Assembly (NCBI GenBank): GCA_021732005.1
Contig: JAKFVT010000027.1
Span: 1 to 64,000 of the forward strand
DNA from: Mycobacterium sp.
Lineage (GTDB): Bacteria > Actinomycetota > Actinomycetes > Mycobacteriales > Mycobacteriaceae
Reading direction: 5' to 3'
DNA: 64,000 nucleotides
A model generated the notes under the pieces. It was not told the DNA's origin. It ran no database searches and saw only the letters and a list, made by a program, of their open reading frames with translations. Positions 41,034 to 52,170 of the stretch are shown piece by piece (the stretch's first letter is position 1; every line of letters begins with the position of its first letter). Both the position numbers and the translations under genes were made by a program.

Positions 41034-41803
41034 GAGGTGGCCTCCGCGGCGCCCTCGTCGGCGGGCTCCTCACCCGCACTGGGTAGCAAGGCCTCCAACG
41101 CCGAACCGGTGATCCGCCGGAATGCACGTCGCGGCCGCTTGGCGTCCAGGATGGCCACCTCCAGGGTGGCCGGGCCCAGCACCCGCGGCTCGGTCGGCGG
41201 CGTGCTTCCGCTGCCGCCGGTGCCGTTGATACCGGCCCTCAGCGCCTCGACGGCGATACCGACCGCATCCTTCAGCGGCGCGTTCTCGGAATACGACTCC
41301 TTGAGCGCGGTGATGATCGGCTCGGTGGTGCCACCCATGACGACGAAGTGTGGTTCGTCGGCGATCGAGCCGTCGTAGGTGATCCGGTACAGCTCAGGCG
41401 GTTTCGTTTCGCCGGAGTGGGCCACCTCGGCCACACACAGCTCCACCTCGTAGGGCTTGGCCTGCTCGGTGAAGATCGTTCCGAGGGTCTGCGCGTAGAC
41501 ATTGGCGAGCTGGCGGCCCGTCACATCGCGACGGTCGTAGGCGTATCCCCGGGTGTCGGCGAACTGGATGCCGCCGCGGCGCAGGTTGTCGAACTCGTTG
41601 AACCGGCCCACGGCGGCGAAGCCGACGCGGTCGTATAGCTCACTGATCTTCTGCAGGGACCGCGACGGGTTCTCCGCAACGAACAGCACCCCGGAGTCGT
41701 AGGCCAGCACCACGACGCTGCGGCCCCGGGAAATGCCTTTGCGCGCAAGCTCGGAACGCTCACGCATCGCCTGCTCAGGCGAGATGAAGTATGGGAAGCT
41801 CAC
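41030..41803 (-). CDS. prcA: 20S proteasome alpha subunit PrcA
   Basis: PrcA forms the gated outer rings of the 20S core. The 257-residue protein has the alpha signature [29 protein letters not shown], where the N-terminal helix precedes the S2 strand, then [38 protein letters not shown]. The acidic C-terminal tail ([20 protein letters not shown]) is typical of actinobacteria. Start is GTG 41801-41803 directly after the prcB TAA. Assembles with PrcB as alpha7-beta7-beta7-alpha7 in the cytosol and is capped by Mpa. Confidence 0.98.
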   Translation of the reverse strand: MSFPYFISPEQAMRERSELARKGISRGRSVVVLAYDSGVLFVAENPSRSLQKISELYDRVGFAAVGRFNEFDNLRRGGIQFADTRGYAYDRRDVTGRQLANVYAQTLGTIFTEQAKPYEVELCVAEVAHSGETKPPELYRITYDGSIADEPHFVVMGGTTEPIITALKESYSENAPLKDAVGIAVEALRAGINGTGGSGSTPPTEPRVLGPATLEVAILDAKRPRRAFRRITGSALEALLPSAGEEPADEGAAEATS

Positions 41804-42682
41804 TTAGTCCACCCGCGGTGCTTCGTTACTGGGTCCCGTGCCGGGCCCGAATGTGTTGGTCGTGGAACGTTTTTCGATCACCTCGCGCGCGAGCGCGGAG
41901 ATCCGCTCCTCGGGGACGTCGGTGGCACCCTCGGCCTCGATGGTGACGGCCGTCGGGAAGATACCGCGCACCAGGTCCGGACCACCGGTCGCCGAGTCGT
42001 CGTCGGCGGCGTCGTAGAGCGCCTCCACAGCAGCCCGCAATGCCGAATCCGCATCGGTGACACCAGGATAGAGCTTCTTGATCGACGACTTGGCGAACAG
42101 CGAACCGGAGCCCACCGACTGGTAACCCTCTTGCTCGATGTTCCAGCCACCGGCCGCGTCGAACGACACGATCCGTCCGGCCGCTTCCGAATTAGGGTCA
42201 TCGAGGTCGTAACCCACCAGCAGCGGCAGTGCGACGAAGCCCTGCAGTGCCGCACCGAGGTTGCCGCGCACCATCGTCGAGAGCCGATTGACCTTGCCGG
42301 GGAACGTCAGCGGGACGCCCTCGACTTTTTCGTAGTGCTCCAACTCGACGGCGTACAGCCGGGCGAACTCGACGGCGATCGCCGCGGTGCCGGCAATACC
42401 GGTGGCCGTGTAGTCGTCGGTGATGTACACCTTCTGCACGTCCCGGCTGGCAATCATGTTGCCCTGGGTAGCGCGGCGATCACCGGCGATCAGCACTCCG
42501 CCCGGATACCTCAGCGCGACGATCGTGGTGCCGTGGGGCAGCGCGTCACCCGGCAGCGCACCGCTGGCGCCGGTGCTGGTCGGCAGCAGCTGGGGCGCTT
42601 CCCGCCGGAGATAGTCGGAAAACGAGGACAGATCGGTCAGAGGTGAGCTGGTGGCAAGGCGATCAGAGAACGGCCAGGTCAC
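41804..42682 (-). CDS. prcB: 20S proteasome beta subunit PrcB
   Basis: PrcB is the catalytic subunit. The 292-residue precursor has a 51-residue propeptide ending LPHG and then Thr52 of [23 protein letters not shown], the N-terminal nucleophile freed by self-cleavage, with the conserved Asp and Lys (GDRRAT, RDVQKVY) of the active site. Start GTG 42680-42682 overlaps the pup stop as GTGA. The gene order pup-prcB-prcA is the actinobacterial standard. C-terminal residues after the fold are acidic and Ser/Thr rich. Confidence 0.98.
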   Translation of the reverse strand: MTWPFSDRLATSSPLTDLSSFSDYLRREAPQLLPTSTGASGALPGDALPHGTTIVALRYPGGVLIAGDRRATQGNMIASRDVQKVYITDDYTATGIAGTAAIAVEFARLYAVELEHYEKVEGVPLTFPGKVNRLSTMVRGNLGAALQGFVALPLLVGYDLDDPNSEAAGRIVSFDAAGGWNIEQEGYQSVGSGSLFAKSSIKKLYPGVTDADSALRAAVEALYDAADDDSATGGPDLVRGIFPTAVTIEAEGATDVPEERISALAREVIEKRSTTNTFGPGTGPSNEAPRVD

Positions 42683-42873
42683 TGTCCGCCCTTTTGCACG
42701 TATGCACGCACGAAATCCTCAGCGTTCTCTTCCAGGACGTCATCGATCTCGTCCAGCAGATCGTCGGTCTCTTCCGCGAGCTTGTCGCGACGCTCTTGCC
42801 CGCCGGCGCCGGTGCTGCCGAGGTCGTCATCCTCGCCGCCCCCGCCGCCACGCTTGGTCTGCTCTTGAGCCAT
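42679..42873 (-). CDS. pup: prokaryotic ubiquitin-like protein Pup
   Basis: Pup is a 64-residue intrinsically disordered tag. It opens with [17 protein letters not shown], has the coiled-coil-forming [29 protein letters not shown] segment that binds Mpa, and ends GGQ, so Dop must deamidate the final Gln to Glu before ligation. The ATG follows a GGAGG ribosome site. It is the first gene of pup-prcB-prcA, with 105 bases between it and the dop stop. Mature Pup is attached through its C-terminus to lysines. Confidence 0.98.
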   Translation of the reverse strand: MAQEQTKRGGGGGEDDDLGSTGAGGQERRDKLAEETDDLLDEIDDVLEENAEDFVRAYVQKGGQ

Positions 42874-42978
42874 CGCTGCCTCCTGCTCGGGATCGGCGAC
42901 TGTGTCGTGCCATTCGGCACGGGCCGCCGGTTCTTCTACCCTACCGGTCGAGACCGGTATTGCTCCGTCTAACGAACG

Positions 42979-44487
42979 TCAGGTCGTCAGTTGTTCCACG
43001 AGTTGCACTGCGCTGTCGACCGAATCGAGAAGCGCGCCCACATGGGCTTTGCTGCCGCGCAGTGGTTCCAGGGTCGGAATCCGCACCAGCGAATCACCGC
43101 CCAGGTCGAAGATCACCGAGTCCCAGCTCGCCGCCGCGATGTCGGCACCGAAGCGGCGCAGGCATTCGCCCCGGAAGTACGCCCGGGTGTCGGTCGGCGG
43201 GTTGTCAACGGCGTCAATCACCTCCTGCTCGGTGACCAGACGCTTCATCGAGCCGCGCGCCACCAACCGGTTGTACAGACCCTTGTCGAGCCGGACATCG
43301 GAGTACTGCAGGTCCACCAGATGCAGCCGCGGGGCCGACCAGCCGAGGTTCTCCCGCTGCCGGAAGCCCTCCAGCAGCCGCAGCTTGGCCGGCCAGTCCA
43401 GCAGCTCGGCGCACTCCATCGGGTCACGTTCCAGCAGGTCCAGGATATCCGCCCAGGTTTCGACGACCTGCGTGGCCTCCGGATCGGGGTCGCGCGCGTC
43501 GACCAGCTTGGCCACCCGGTCGAGGTAGATCCGCTGGATGGCCAGCGCGGTGAGTTCGCGGCCATCGGCCAACGCCACAGTGGCCCGCAGCGACGGGTCC
43601 CGGCTGACCACATGGACCGCGTGCACCGGCCGGGCCAGCGCCAGATCCGACAGGTCGAGGCCGTATTTCGGGCCTTCCTCGATCAGATCGAGGACCAGCG
43701 AGGTCGTTCCCACCTTCAGATACGTCGAGGTCTCGGCCAGGTTCGCGTCGCCGATGATGACGTGCAGCCGGCGGTACTTGTCCGCGTCGGCATGCGGCTC
43801 GTCACGGGTGTTGATGATGCCGCGCTTGAGGGTGGTTTCCAGGCCGACCTCGACCTCGATGTAGTCGGCACGCTGGGACAGCTGAAAACCCGGTTCGTCA
43901 CCGGACGGACCGATCCCGACACGACCGGAACCGGTCACCACCTGCCGCGACACCATGAACGGCGTCAGACCCGAGATCACCGCCGAGAACGGCGTCTGAC
44001 GGCTCATCAGGTAGTTCTCGTGCGACCCGTAGGACGCGCCCTTGCCGTCGACGTTGTTCTTGTAGAGCTGCAGCTTGGCCGCACCGGGCACGCTGGCCAC
44101 GTGCCGGGCCGCGGCCTCCATCACCCGTTCTCCGGCCTTGTCCCAGATCACCGCATCCATCGGGTCGGTGACCTCGGGCGCCGAGTACTCCGGGTGGGCG
44201 TGATCGACGTAGAGCCGGGCGCCGTTGGTGAGGATCATGTTCGCCGCCCCCACCTCGTCGGCGTCGACGATCGGCGGCGGCCCCGACGCGCGGCTCAGGT
44301 CGAATCCACGGGCGTCTCGCAGCGGCGACTCCACCTCGTAGTCCCACCGGGTGCGCTTGGCCCGCTGGATGCCGGCGGCCGCGGCGTACGCCAACACCGC
44401 CTGGGTTGAGGTCAGGATCGGATTGGCGGTGGGATCGGAAGGCGAGGAGATGCCGTACTCCACCTCGGTTCCGATGATCCTTTGCAT
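42979..44487 (-). CDS. dop: deamidase/depupylase Dop
   Basis: Dop deamidates Pup-Gln and removes Pup from proteins. The 502-residue protein is the paralogue of Paf[13 protein letters not shown] with ATP-binding glutamates, [15 protein letters not shown] with nucleophile-region Asp95, [22 protein letters not shown], and [30 protein letters not shown]. The N-terminal insertion loop (about residues 40-80) seen in Dop but not PafA is present. The start MQRIIG was chosen over the longer frame; TAGGCT lies 7 bases upstream. It ends with [15 protein letters not shown]. Confidence 0.98.
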   Translation of the reverse strand: MQRIIGTEVEYGISSPSDPTANPILTSTQAVLAYAAAAGIQRAKRTRWDYEVESPLRDARGFDLSRASGPPPIVDADEVGAANMILTNGARLYVDHAHPEYSAPEVTDPMDAVIWDKAGERVMEAAARHVASVPGAAKLQLYKNNVDGKGASYGSHENYLMSRQTPFSAVISGLTPFMVSRQVVTGSGRVGIGPSGDEPGFQLSQRADYIEVEVGLETTLKRGIINTRDEPHADADKYRRLHVIIGDANLAETSTYLKVGTTSLVLDLIEEGPKYGLDLSDLALARPVHAVHVVSRDPSLRATVALADGRELTALAIQRIYLDRVAKLVDARDPDPEATQVVETWADILDLLERDPMECAELLDWPAKLRLLEGFRQRENLGWSAPRLHLVDLQYSDVRLDKGLYNRLVARGSMKRLVTEQEVIDAVDNPPTDTRAYFRGECLRRFGADIAAASWDSVIFDLGGDSLVRIPTLEPLRGSKAHVGALLDSVDSAVQLVEQLTT

Positions 44488-44494
44488 GGCCGCC

Positions 44495-44500
44495 AGCCTA
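44495..44500 (-). promoter_or_regulatory. minus-10 element of dop
   Basis: TAGGCT (minus strand) lies 7 bases before the ATG at 44487, identical in hexamer and spacing to the pafA element at 37743-37748. Confidence 0.45.
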
Positions 44501-44589
44501 GCCGCCGGTGTTGCGCGCCTGGCGCGTGGACGGTGCCACTTCCGGCTAGGGTGACCTGACCCGAAAGCCCACATCGGAGCCGCGCAACG

Positions 44590-45732
44590 ATGACATCACC
44601 GGACCGGTACGTCGAAGAACGCTGGTTTCTCGTTCGCGGTCTTCCGGCGGTCGTGCGGCGCGGCGCGCTGCTGCGCCGGATCTGGGGCCGATCGGCACCG
44701 GCGCTGGCCGGAGTGGCCGTCTTCGCCGCCAACTCCATCCTGGTGGTGACGTTGTCGGGCAAGCACACCATCGACATCGACGGCAGGCCGACGGTCGCCG
44801 AGGGATTCCTGCTGGCCCTGATCGTGCTGGTGTTACCAGTGGCGGCGCTGGTGGGCTGGTTGGTGTCGCGGATCGAGCGCCCGCTGTGGCGAGTCGTGGC
44901 CGCCAACGTCTCGGTGGCGGTCGCGATCCTCGGGTGCGTCTTCGGCGGCCCGAGCCCGCGCATCATGGTGAACCTGCTGCTGGTGGGCATCTCGATCGCC
45001 GTCATCGTCGTGGCGACCGCATCCGGTGTCGGCTCGATCGCCGGCTGGGCGGCGCGGGACACCATGTCGAACCTGGCGCTGGCCAGCGGAATGTTCGTCC
45101 GCGCACTGCCGGTGGTGCTGCTGACGTTCCTGGTCTTCTTCAACACCTACGTGTGGCTGATGGCGGCGATCGTGAGCCGCGAACGACTGTGGCTGGCCAT
45201 CGGATTCCTGTTCGCGATCGCCGCCGCGTTCCTGGTGTCGAGCACCCTGGAGCGGGTCCGGCCGATCCTCGGCGAGACCGCAGCCGGCCCCGAGGACGCA
45301 GACCGGCTGGGCGGCACGCCATTCGAGGGGATCGCCGACGAACCCGGCGTCGACCCGCTCTCCCGTGCCGAGCGGGCCAACGTGGTGTTCGTCGTGGCGG
45401 CCTCGCAGGTCGGCCAGGTGCTGACGGTCGCGCTGGCAACCGGGGCGATCTTCTTCGTACTCGGACTGATCGTTCTCAGCCCGCCGCTGCTGGCGTCGTG
45501 GACGCGTGACAGCGGGCGCAACGACGGCCACATCCTCGGCATGACGCTGCCGGTCCCCGACCCGCTGCTCCAGACGACCATGATGCTGACCGCGATCACG
45601 TTCATGTACCTGGCGGCCAAGGCCGTCACGGACAAGGAGTACCGCGCGCAATTCCTCGACCCGCTGCTGGCCGAGCTCCGACTCACCCTGGTGGCGCGGG
45701 ATCGTTACCGCTCCTCGCGGCGGGAACGCTGA
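44590..45732 (+). CDS. integral membrane protein, Rv2113-like
   Basis: The 380-residue protein has a conserved amphipathic start ([20 protein letters not shown]) followed by about eight hydrophobic segments grouped as four N-terminal, two central and two C-terminal helices, with a cytosolic loop (about 230-265) rich in acidic residues. It ends with a basic stretch, [11 protein letters not shown]. No transporter signature is evident. Its position between dop and an Rv2114-like gene matches Rv2113 in M. tuberculosis. A likely minus-10 TAGGGT at 44547-44552 gives a leader of about 30 bases. The next gene is a tandem paralogue (WFL.RGLP shared). Confidence 0.85.
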   Translation: MTSPDRYVEERWFLVRGLPAVVRRGALLRRIWGRSAPALAGVAVFAANSILVVTLSGKHTIDIDGRPTVAEGFLLALIVLVLPVAALVGWLVSRIERPLWRVVAANVSVAVAILGCVFGGPSPRIMVNLLLVGISIAVIVVATASGVGSIAGWAARDTMSNLALASGMFVRALPVVLLTFLVFFNTYVWLMAAIVSRERLWLAIGFLFAIAAAFLVSSTLERVRPILGETAAGPEDADRLGGTPFEGIADEPGVDPLSRAERANVVFVVAASQVGQVLTVALATGAIFFVLGLIVLSPPLLASWTRDSGRNDGHILGMTLPVPDPLLQTTMMLTAITFMYLAAKAVTDKEYRAQFLDPLLAELRLTLVARDRYRSSRRER

Positions 45733-45733
45733 C

Positions 45734-46899
45734 ATGACGTCGGCCTCCGCCCGCGACGTTCACGAGTGGTTCCTGGCCCGCGGCCTGCCCCTGGTCCTGA
45801 CGCGACGGGTGCGCTCGCGACGGTTGATCGCCCGGTCGGCGCCGGTCGTCAGCGGTATCGGCGCGCTGATCGCGGTGACAGCACTGATCGGAGATGTCAG
45901 CGACGGTCAGGTGGACGCGGGAACCGTTGTGCGGCTGGGAATCATGGCCGTCGTGCTGACTGCGGCACCGTTCGTGCTGTATCTGCTGCACCGAGCAGGC
46001 ACCACCCGCAGCGAGGCGGGTCGGCGCAGCGCCGCCCTGTTGGTGATGGCGTTGTTCGTGATCGGCTTCCCGCTGGTGGACCGGGGCTGGACCGGGCTGA
46101 CCGCGGCCGAAGTGGCCGGGTTCGGGGTGATCGCGCTTCTCGCCATCTGGCTGACCTATCTCGGTATCGGGTCGATTGTCCTGTGGGCCTTCCGATTCGC
46201 GTGGGTACAGTTCGGGGCGCTCGGAACGCTGATGAGCCGCGCGCTACCGCTTCTGATGCTGACCGTGGTGGTGTACTTCACCGGCGAACTGTGGCAGCTG
46301 TCGGCCCGCATGACTCGTGAACGCCTCTGGCAGACAATCGGTTTCCTGGCCCTGGTGGCGCTGCTGTTCATGGTGGTGACGATCCGCGACGAGGTGTCGG
46401 CGCTACGCGAGGACCGCTCGGGCCCGCGCGACACCGCGGCACTGCTGGCCGGCACACCCCCCTGGCCACCCGGACCGACCCGGTGCGCACGCCGTTGTCG
46501 CCGGCCGAACAGGTCAACGTCGTCGCCGTCATGGTGGTCGCCCAGGCGATCCAGGTGGTGTTCTTCACCACCGGACTGTTCGCGTTCTTCCTCGCGCTGG
46601 GCACCATCGCGATTCCCGACGACGTCACGGTGCTGTGGTCGGCGGAGCAGTCCTGCCCGGTTGGCCAACCCCCTTGTGCCGGAACATGGTTCGGAATCCA
46701 CGTGCCGATACCCCAGACGGTGGTGCACACTTCGTTATTCGTGGCGGTGCTGTCCGGGCTGTACTTCACGGTCAGCACGAGCGTTGACCCTCTGTACCGG
46801 CAACGGTTCTTCGACCCGTTGGTCGCGGACGTCGCCGTGAGTCTCGCCGGCCGCGACGCGTATCTGGAGATGGAGGCAAGCGATGACCGAGCGCGATGA
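45734..46899 (+). pseudogene. tandem paralogue of the Rv2113-like membrane protein, frameshifted in a C6 tract
   Basis: This gene repeats the architecture of its upstream neighbour: EWFLARGLPLVLTRRV at the start, then about six membrane segments up to LVALLFMVVTIRDEVSALRED. After LLAGTPP the frame loses its protein character and turns Arg/Pro/Ser rich, while the frame one base earlier continues with RTPLSPAEQVNVVAVMVVAQ, two more membrane segments and a C-terminal SLAGRDAYLEMEA, matching the paralogue's [17 protein letters not shown] region. The break is at a run of six C residues (about 46457-46462); one more C restores AGTPPLATRTDPVRTPL. It could be a true pseudogene, a phase-variable switch or a base-calling error. 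Coordinates span both pieces. Confidence 0.85.
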
Positions 46900-47494
46900 C
46901 GTATTCGACAAGCGGTACGGGGAGGTGCTGCTGGTAACGGCCGGCGCCGACGGACCCGAAGCGGCCGTCTACAACAGCTTTCCGCTCAACGACTGCCCGG
47001 CCGAGCTCTGGGACAAGCTCGACGCCGAGGCGATCGCCAAGGAGCACGGCGCGATGGCCGCGCTGCTGAACGGCCCTCGACACTGGCTGATGAGCACCAT
47101 CGACAAGGTGGCGCCCGATCGCCAGGAGGTCGAGAGCTTCGGCGGGATCGACATGATCAAGCAGGCCACGGTCAAGCTGTCGTCGATGAATCCCGCGCCG
47201 TACACCGTCAACCATGTCGACCGCCGAACCGTCTTCAACTTCGATGCCGGCCGACCGGTTTTCGAGCTCGTCGACCCGCAGGGACAGCGCTGGGTCATGC
47301 AGACCTACAGCAAGGCGGTGGACCGCGGGCTCATCCTCACGAACCTGCCGGATTTGGCCGGCCGGCTGGATCTGCCCGAGGGGTGGCGTTACGAGACACG
47401 CACGCTCACCGAACGACTGAGCGTCGACACCACCACTCGCGACGCCCACGTGACGCAAGACAATCTCGGCAACAGCTACTCCCTGGAGTTTTGA
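46883..47494 (+). CDS. conserved hypothetical protein, Rv2114-like
   Basis: The 203-residue soluble protein contains VYNSFPLNDCPAELWDKLDAEAIAKEHGA, a WLMSTIDK strand, and VFELVDPQGQRWVMQTYSKAVDRGL before a C-terminal HVTQDNLGNSYSLEF. No enzyme motif or membrane segment is seen. It starts at ATG 46883, overlapping the end of the frameshifted membrane gene by 17 bases, and lies between the Rv2113-like genes and mpa as in M. tuberculosis. The conservation of this trio beside the proteasome genes hints at a shared envelope function, but no function is known. Confidence 0.85.
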   Translation: MTERDDVFDKRYGEVLLVTAGADGPEAAVYNSFPLNDCPAELWDKLDAEAIAKEHGAMAALLNGPRHWLMSTIDKVAPDRQEVESFGGIDMIKQATVKLSSMNPAPYTVNHVDRRTVFNFDAGRPVFELVDPQGQRWVMQTYSKAVDRGLILTNLPDLAGRLDLPEGWRYETRTLTERLSVDTTTRDAHVTQDNLGNSYSLEF

Positions 47495-47622
47495 GCCGCT
47501 GTAACAAACTGACGGTGACGACGATAACGCTGCAGTAAGGCTCACCTTCGTCATACACTCCGGCCATCGTGTGCCGCCGATGTCGGCGAAGGTGCGCGCT
47601 ATCGGGGCCGAAGGGAAACACC

Positions 47623-47913
47623 ATGAAGAAACTCGTGATCACCGGCATCGCCGCTGTGGGACTCGGTTTGGCACTCGCCTCACCGGCATACGCGGACCAG
47701 GACTCCTTCATCACGACGCTGGCCAACGACGGCTGGCATGGGCCCGTCGAGACCGCGGTGGCGCTGGGCCAGCACATCTGCAGTGACATCGCCGCCGGCG
47801 TTCCGCAGGCGACGACGCTGCAGACCATCTCGGACAACACCACCGACGGTGTCGAGCCCAAGGATGCGGCCTTCTTCTACACCGCCGCCCAGACCCAGCT
47901 CTGCGGACACTGA
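47623..47913 (+). CDS. secreted DUF732 protein
   Basis: The 96-residue protein has a clear signal peptide (MKKLVITGIAAVGLGLALAS followed by PAYA, cleavage before DQDSF) and a mature DUF732 domain of about 72 residues with two cysteines (GQHICSDIAAG and QLCGH) that can form a disulfide. DUF732 is a small secreted family common in mycobacteria, of unknown function. The ATG has AAGGG eight bases upstream; the longer frame begins inside non-coding sequence. It ends 24 bases before the convergent mpa stop, at an extended inverted repeat. Confidence 0.88.
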   Translation: MKKLVITGIAAVGLGLALASPAYADQDSFITTLANDGWHGPVETAVALGQHICSDIAAGVPQATTLQTISDNTTDGVEPKDAAFFYTAAQTQLCGH

Positions 47914-47918
47914 CGGCG

Positions 47919-47960
47919 CGAACCTGGGCCGGTACTCCTACAGGTACTGGCCCAGGTTCG
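47919..47960. terminator. 12-bp perfect inverted repeat, likely bidirectional terminator overlapping the mpa end
   Basis: CGAACCTGGGCC (47919-47930) pairs with GGCCCAGGTTCG (47949-47960); the inner GGTACT hexamers add six more pairs with two G-U, leaving a six-base loop. It lies between convergent stops and lacks a U tract, as is usual for mycobacterial hairpins. The right arm is the coding sequence for the last residues of Mpa. Confidence 0.65.
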
Positions 47961-49746
47961 ACTCGGTGTCGATGGCCCGGCTGGCACTGCTGCTCTTGCC
48001 GGTGACCAGCGTGCGGATGTAGACGATCCGCTCGCCCTTCTTGCCCGAAATCCGCGCCCAGTCATCGGGATTCGTGGTGTTGGGCAGATCCTCGTTCTCG
48101 GCGAACTCGTCGACGATCGAGTCAAGCAGGTGCTGGATCCGCAGACCCCTCTGCCCGGTCTCCAGGACCGACTTGATCGCGTACTTCTTGGCCCGGTCGA
48201 CGACGTTCTGGATCATCGCGCCCGAGTTGAAATCCTTGAAGTACATGACCTCTTTGTCACCGTTGGCGTAGGTGACTTCGAGGAATCGGTTGTCGTCGAT
48301 CTCCGCGTACATCCGGTCGACGACCTTCTCGATCATCGCCCGGACGCACAGCCCCCGGTCACCGCCGAACTCGGCGAGATCGTCGGCGTTCACCGGCAGG
48401 TCCTCGGTGAGGTACTTGCTGAAGATGTCCAGTGCCGCTTCGGCATCCGGACGTTCGATCTTGATCTTGACGTCGAGGCGGCCGGGCCGCAGGATCGCCG
48501 GGTCGATCATGTCCTCGCGGTTGGAGGCACCGATCACGATGACGTTCTCCAGCCCCTCCACACCGTCGATCTCCGACAGCAGCTGGGGCACGACCGTCGT
48601 CTCGACATCGGAACTGACACCGGTGCCGCGGGTACGGAAGATCGAGTCCATCTCGTCGAAGAACACGATGACCGGCGTTCCCTCGGAAGCCTTTTCGCGC
48701 GCCCGCTGGAAAATCAGCCGGATATGTCGTTCGGTCTCACCGACGAACTTGTTCAACAGCTCGGGGCCTTTGATGTTGAGGAAGTACGACTTCGCCTCGC
48801 GGGCATCGTCGCCGCGAACCTCGGCCATCTTCTTCGCCAGTGAATTGGCCACGGCCTTGGCGATCAGAGTCTTACCGCACCCGGGCGGGCCGTAGAGCAG
48901 CACACCTTTCGGCGGCCGCAGCGCGTACTCGCGGTAGAGCTCCTTGTGCAGGAACGGCAACTCGACGGCGTCGCGGATCTGCTCGATCTGGCGGGTGAGG
49001 CCGCCGATGTCGCTGTAGGCGACGTCGGGCACCTCCTCGAGAACCAGATCCTCGACCTCGGCCTTGGGAATCCGCTCAAAGGCGTAGCCGGCCTTGGTGT
49101 CGACCAGCAGCGAGTCGCCGGGGCGCAACTTGCGGGGACGCAGATCGTCGTCATCGAGTTCCTCGGCCACGTCGGCCGGCAGGTCCTCGATGGCGACCAG
49201 CGGTTCGGCCAGCCACACGATGCGTTCCTCGTCGGCGTGCCCGACGACGAGCGCCCGGTGACCGTCGGCGAGAATTTCGCGCAGCGTGCTGATCTCACCG
49301 ACCGACTCGTAATTGCCGGCCTCCACGACGGTGAGTGCCTCGTTGAGGCGGACCGTCTGGCCCTGCTTCAGCGACTTGACGTCGATATTGGGCGAGCAGG
49401 TGAGTCGCATCTTGCGGCCGGAGGTGAACACGTCGACGGTGTCGTCCTCGTGGGAGCCCAACAGGACGCCGTATCCACTCGGCGGCTGACCGAGGCGGTC
49501 AACCTCCTCGCGCAGAGCGAGCAACTGCTGGCGGGCTTCCTTGAGGGTGTCCATCAGCTTGGCGTTGCGCGACGCCAGGGAGTCGATGCGCGCCTCGAGC
49601 TGATGCACATCACGAGCACTGCGAGCGCCGCCCTGTGCGCTCATGGCGTTCTCCAGCTGATCGCGCAGTACTGACGCCTCGCGGCGCAGCTCTTCTAGTT
49701 CGGCGGCATCTTCGCCGGACAGCTGGGGTTCTTGTGCCTCGCTCAT
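47938..49746 (-). CDS. mpa: proteasome-associated ATPase Mpa (ARC)
   Basis: Mpa is a hexameric AAA ATPase that captures Pup through its coiled coil and threads substrates into PrcBA. The 602-residue protein begins with a helical coiled coil (about residues 12-85), two OB-type domains, then the AAA module with Walker [16 protein letters not shown], Walker [13 protein letters not shown], sensor [20 protein letters not shown]. It ends NLGQYL, the penultimate-Tyr motif that docks into the proteasome. ATG 49744-49746 follows AAAGGAG; the longer frame upstream is intergenic. Confidence 0.98.
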   Translation of the reverse strand: MSEAQEPQLSGEDAAELEELRREASVLRDQLENAMSAQGGARSARDVHQLEARIDSLASRNAKLMDTLKEARQQLLALREEVDRLGQPPSGYGVLLGSHEDDTVDVFTSGRKMRLTCSPNIDVKSLKQGQTVRLNEALTVVEAGNYESVGEISTLREILADGHRALVVGHADEERIVWLAEPLVAIEDLPADVAEELDDDDLRPRKLRPGDSLLVDTKAGYAFERIPKAEVEDLVLEEVPDVAYSDIGGLTRQIEQIRDAVELPFLHKELYREYALRPPKGVLLYGPPGCGKTLIAKAVANSLAKKMAEVRGDDAREAKSYFLNIKGPELLNKFVGETERHIRLIFQRAREKASEGTPVIVFFDEMDSIFRTRGTGVSSDVETTVVPQLLSEIDGVEGLENVIVIGASNREDMIDPAILRPGRLDVKIKIERPDAEAALDIFSKYLTEDLPVNADDLAEFGGDRGLCVRAMIEKVVDRMYAEIDDNRFLEVTYANGDKEVMYFKDFNSGAMIQNVVDRAKKYAIKSVLETGQRGLRIQHLLDSIVDEFAENEDLPNTTNPDDWARISGKKGERIVYIRTLVTGKSSSASRAIDTESNLGQYL

Positions 49747-49832
49747 GTTGCGCTCCTTTCCCACACCGAGAGTTGGCGCGGTGGATACCTCAACGCTACC
49801 GGCCCAACCTCGATCATGTGCGTGCGGGGAAT

Positions 49833-49860
49833 TTCGACACACTGGCAACACTGTTAATCT
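49833..49860 (+). promoter_or_regulatory. promoter candidate of the MTB12-like gene
   Basis: TTCGAC (49833-49838) and TAATCT (49855-49860) are separated by 16 bases and lie about 34 bases before the GTG at 49894, which has a GAGAGGA ribosome site. It resembles a SigA promoter. Confidence 0.4.
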
Positions 49861-49893
49861 CTCTAATGAGTCGGGCGAATCGAGAGGACAGTC

Positions 49894-50388
49894 GTGACCC
49901 TGAAAGTCCTAGCCACGGGCGTTGCCACCGCAGCGATCATCGGCGGCGTTGCCGCAGGTGTGACGTCGGTTGCATTCAGCTCGCCGGTGCCTGCACCGGC
50001 CGTGCAGCCCGTCGTCTTCGGCGCACCGATGCCGCAAGCGCCGGCGCCGGAGCTCCAGAGCCAGCTTGTTGAGACCCTGAACGGGATCCAGGGCGGCGGA
50101 TCGTTCTCCGGCTCCAAGGCCTCGTACATCCAGTTCGGCCTTGGCCGCTTCGAGGGCATCGCCGCAGACCGCGCGTTCAACAACGCATCGGCCAAGGGCC
50201 TGCTGCCGTTGAGCTTCAACGTCGCCGACATCGACCAGGAAGGCCCGACCGCGACGGCGAATGTCACCGCGACCGCGCCCAACGGTCAGACCGCGACGCA
50301 GAGCATCCAGTTCGTCGAAGGCCCCAGCCCCAGCGGCTGGCAGTTGACCAAGCAGTCGGCGCTAGCGCTGATGCAAGGAGCCGGCTGA
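49894..50388 (+). CDS. secreted low-molecular-weight antigen MTB12-like
   Basis: The 164-residue protein starts at GTG with a signal peptide (about 1-28, [20 protein letters not shown]) and a short Pro/Ala linker, then an NTF2-like domain with [35 protein letters not shown] and [13 protein letters not shown]. It resembles the MTB12/CFP-2 antigen family. It is paralogous to the lipoprotein that follows (the same ...[17 protein letters not shown] / FAAALRDGGFTPLTF pattern), so the two probably arose by duplication. Function in the envelope is unknown. Confidence 0.85.
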   Translation: MTLKVLATGVATAAIIGGVAAGVTSVAFSSPVPAPAVQPVVFGAPMPQAPAPELQSQLVETLNGIQGGGSFSGSKASYIQFGLGRFEGIAADRAFNNASAKGLLPLSFNVADIDQEGPTATANVTATAPNGQTATQSIQFVEGPSPSGWQLTKQSALALMQGAG

Positions 50389-50399
50389 GCCAGCGCGGG

Positions 50400-50948
50400 A
50401 TGCGACACCCGTTTCTCGTAGGTTTGAGCGCCGCCACAATCGTGGCGGCGCTCGGCCTCTCGGGGTGTTCTGACCACGTCGAGCCGAAGCCGGCCCAGAG
50501 CCCGTTCGGGCAGTCGTCGACACCGCTGGTGCCGGCGGAGCACGACGCCGCTCCCCTGCCTGCGCCCGACGCGCTGACCGATGTGCTCTATCGGCTGGCC
50601 GATCCGGCGGTGAAGGGGGCCGACAAGCTCCAGCTGGTCGAGTCCACCACGCCTGCCGACGCCGCGACCATCGACAAGTTCGCGGCGGCGCTGCGCGACG
50701 GCGGGTTCACACCGCTGACGTTCACCGCCTCCGAGATCCGGTGGTCGGACCGCCGCCCCAACGATGCGCTGGCATCGATCAACGTCACCACCTCGAACCC
50801 GGCCAACCCCGGTAACTTCACGTTCCCGATGGAGTTCCGGCAGGACCGGGGCAGCTGGCAGCTTTCTCGCGAGACAGCTGACATGCTGCTGGCCTTCGGC
50901 AACGCCCGTGGCGGCGCAAGCCCGGCGAGCCCCACCCCGACGCCCTGA
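50400..50948 (+). CDS. lppK: lipoprotein LppK-like
   Basis: The 182-residue precursor has a lipobox LGLSGC with the lipidated Cys near residue 23, then a Pro/Ala linker and an NTF2-like domain (LTDVLYRLADPAVKGADKLQ, ATIDKFAAALRDGGFTPLTF, WQLSRETADMLLAF). It is positioned like Rv2116 (LppK) ahead of a DUF503 gene. Lgt and Lnt, encoded elsewhere in this window, would process it. It ends directly before the DUF503 start. Confidence 0.85.
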   Translation: MRHPFLVGLSAATIVAALGLSGCSDHVEPKPAQSPFGQSSTPLVPAEHDAAPLPAPDALTDVLYRLADPAVKGADKLQLVESTTPADAATIDKFAAALRDGGFTPLTFTASEIRWSDRRPNDALASINVTTSNPANPGNFTFPMEFRQDRGSWQLSRETADMLLAFGNARGGASPASPTPTP

Positions 50949-52099
<1,151 letters not shown>

Positions 52100-52158
52100 T
52101 CAGCCTGCCATAGCGGACTCGCCGCAGCGCATACCGTCACCTTGTCGGCACACCGTCC

Positions 52159-52164
52159 TAGGCT
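52159..52164 (+). promoter_or_regulatory. minus-10 element, leaderless promoter of the RecB-like nuclease gene
   Basis: TAGGCT is followed by exactly six bases (GCAGTT) and the ATG at 52171. Confidence 0.45.
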
Positions 52165-52170
52165 GCAGTT

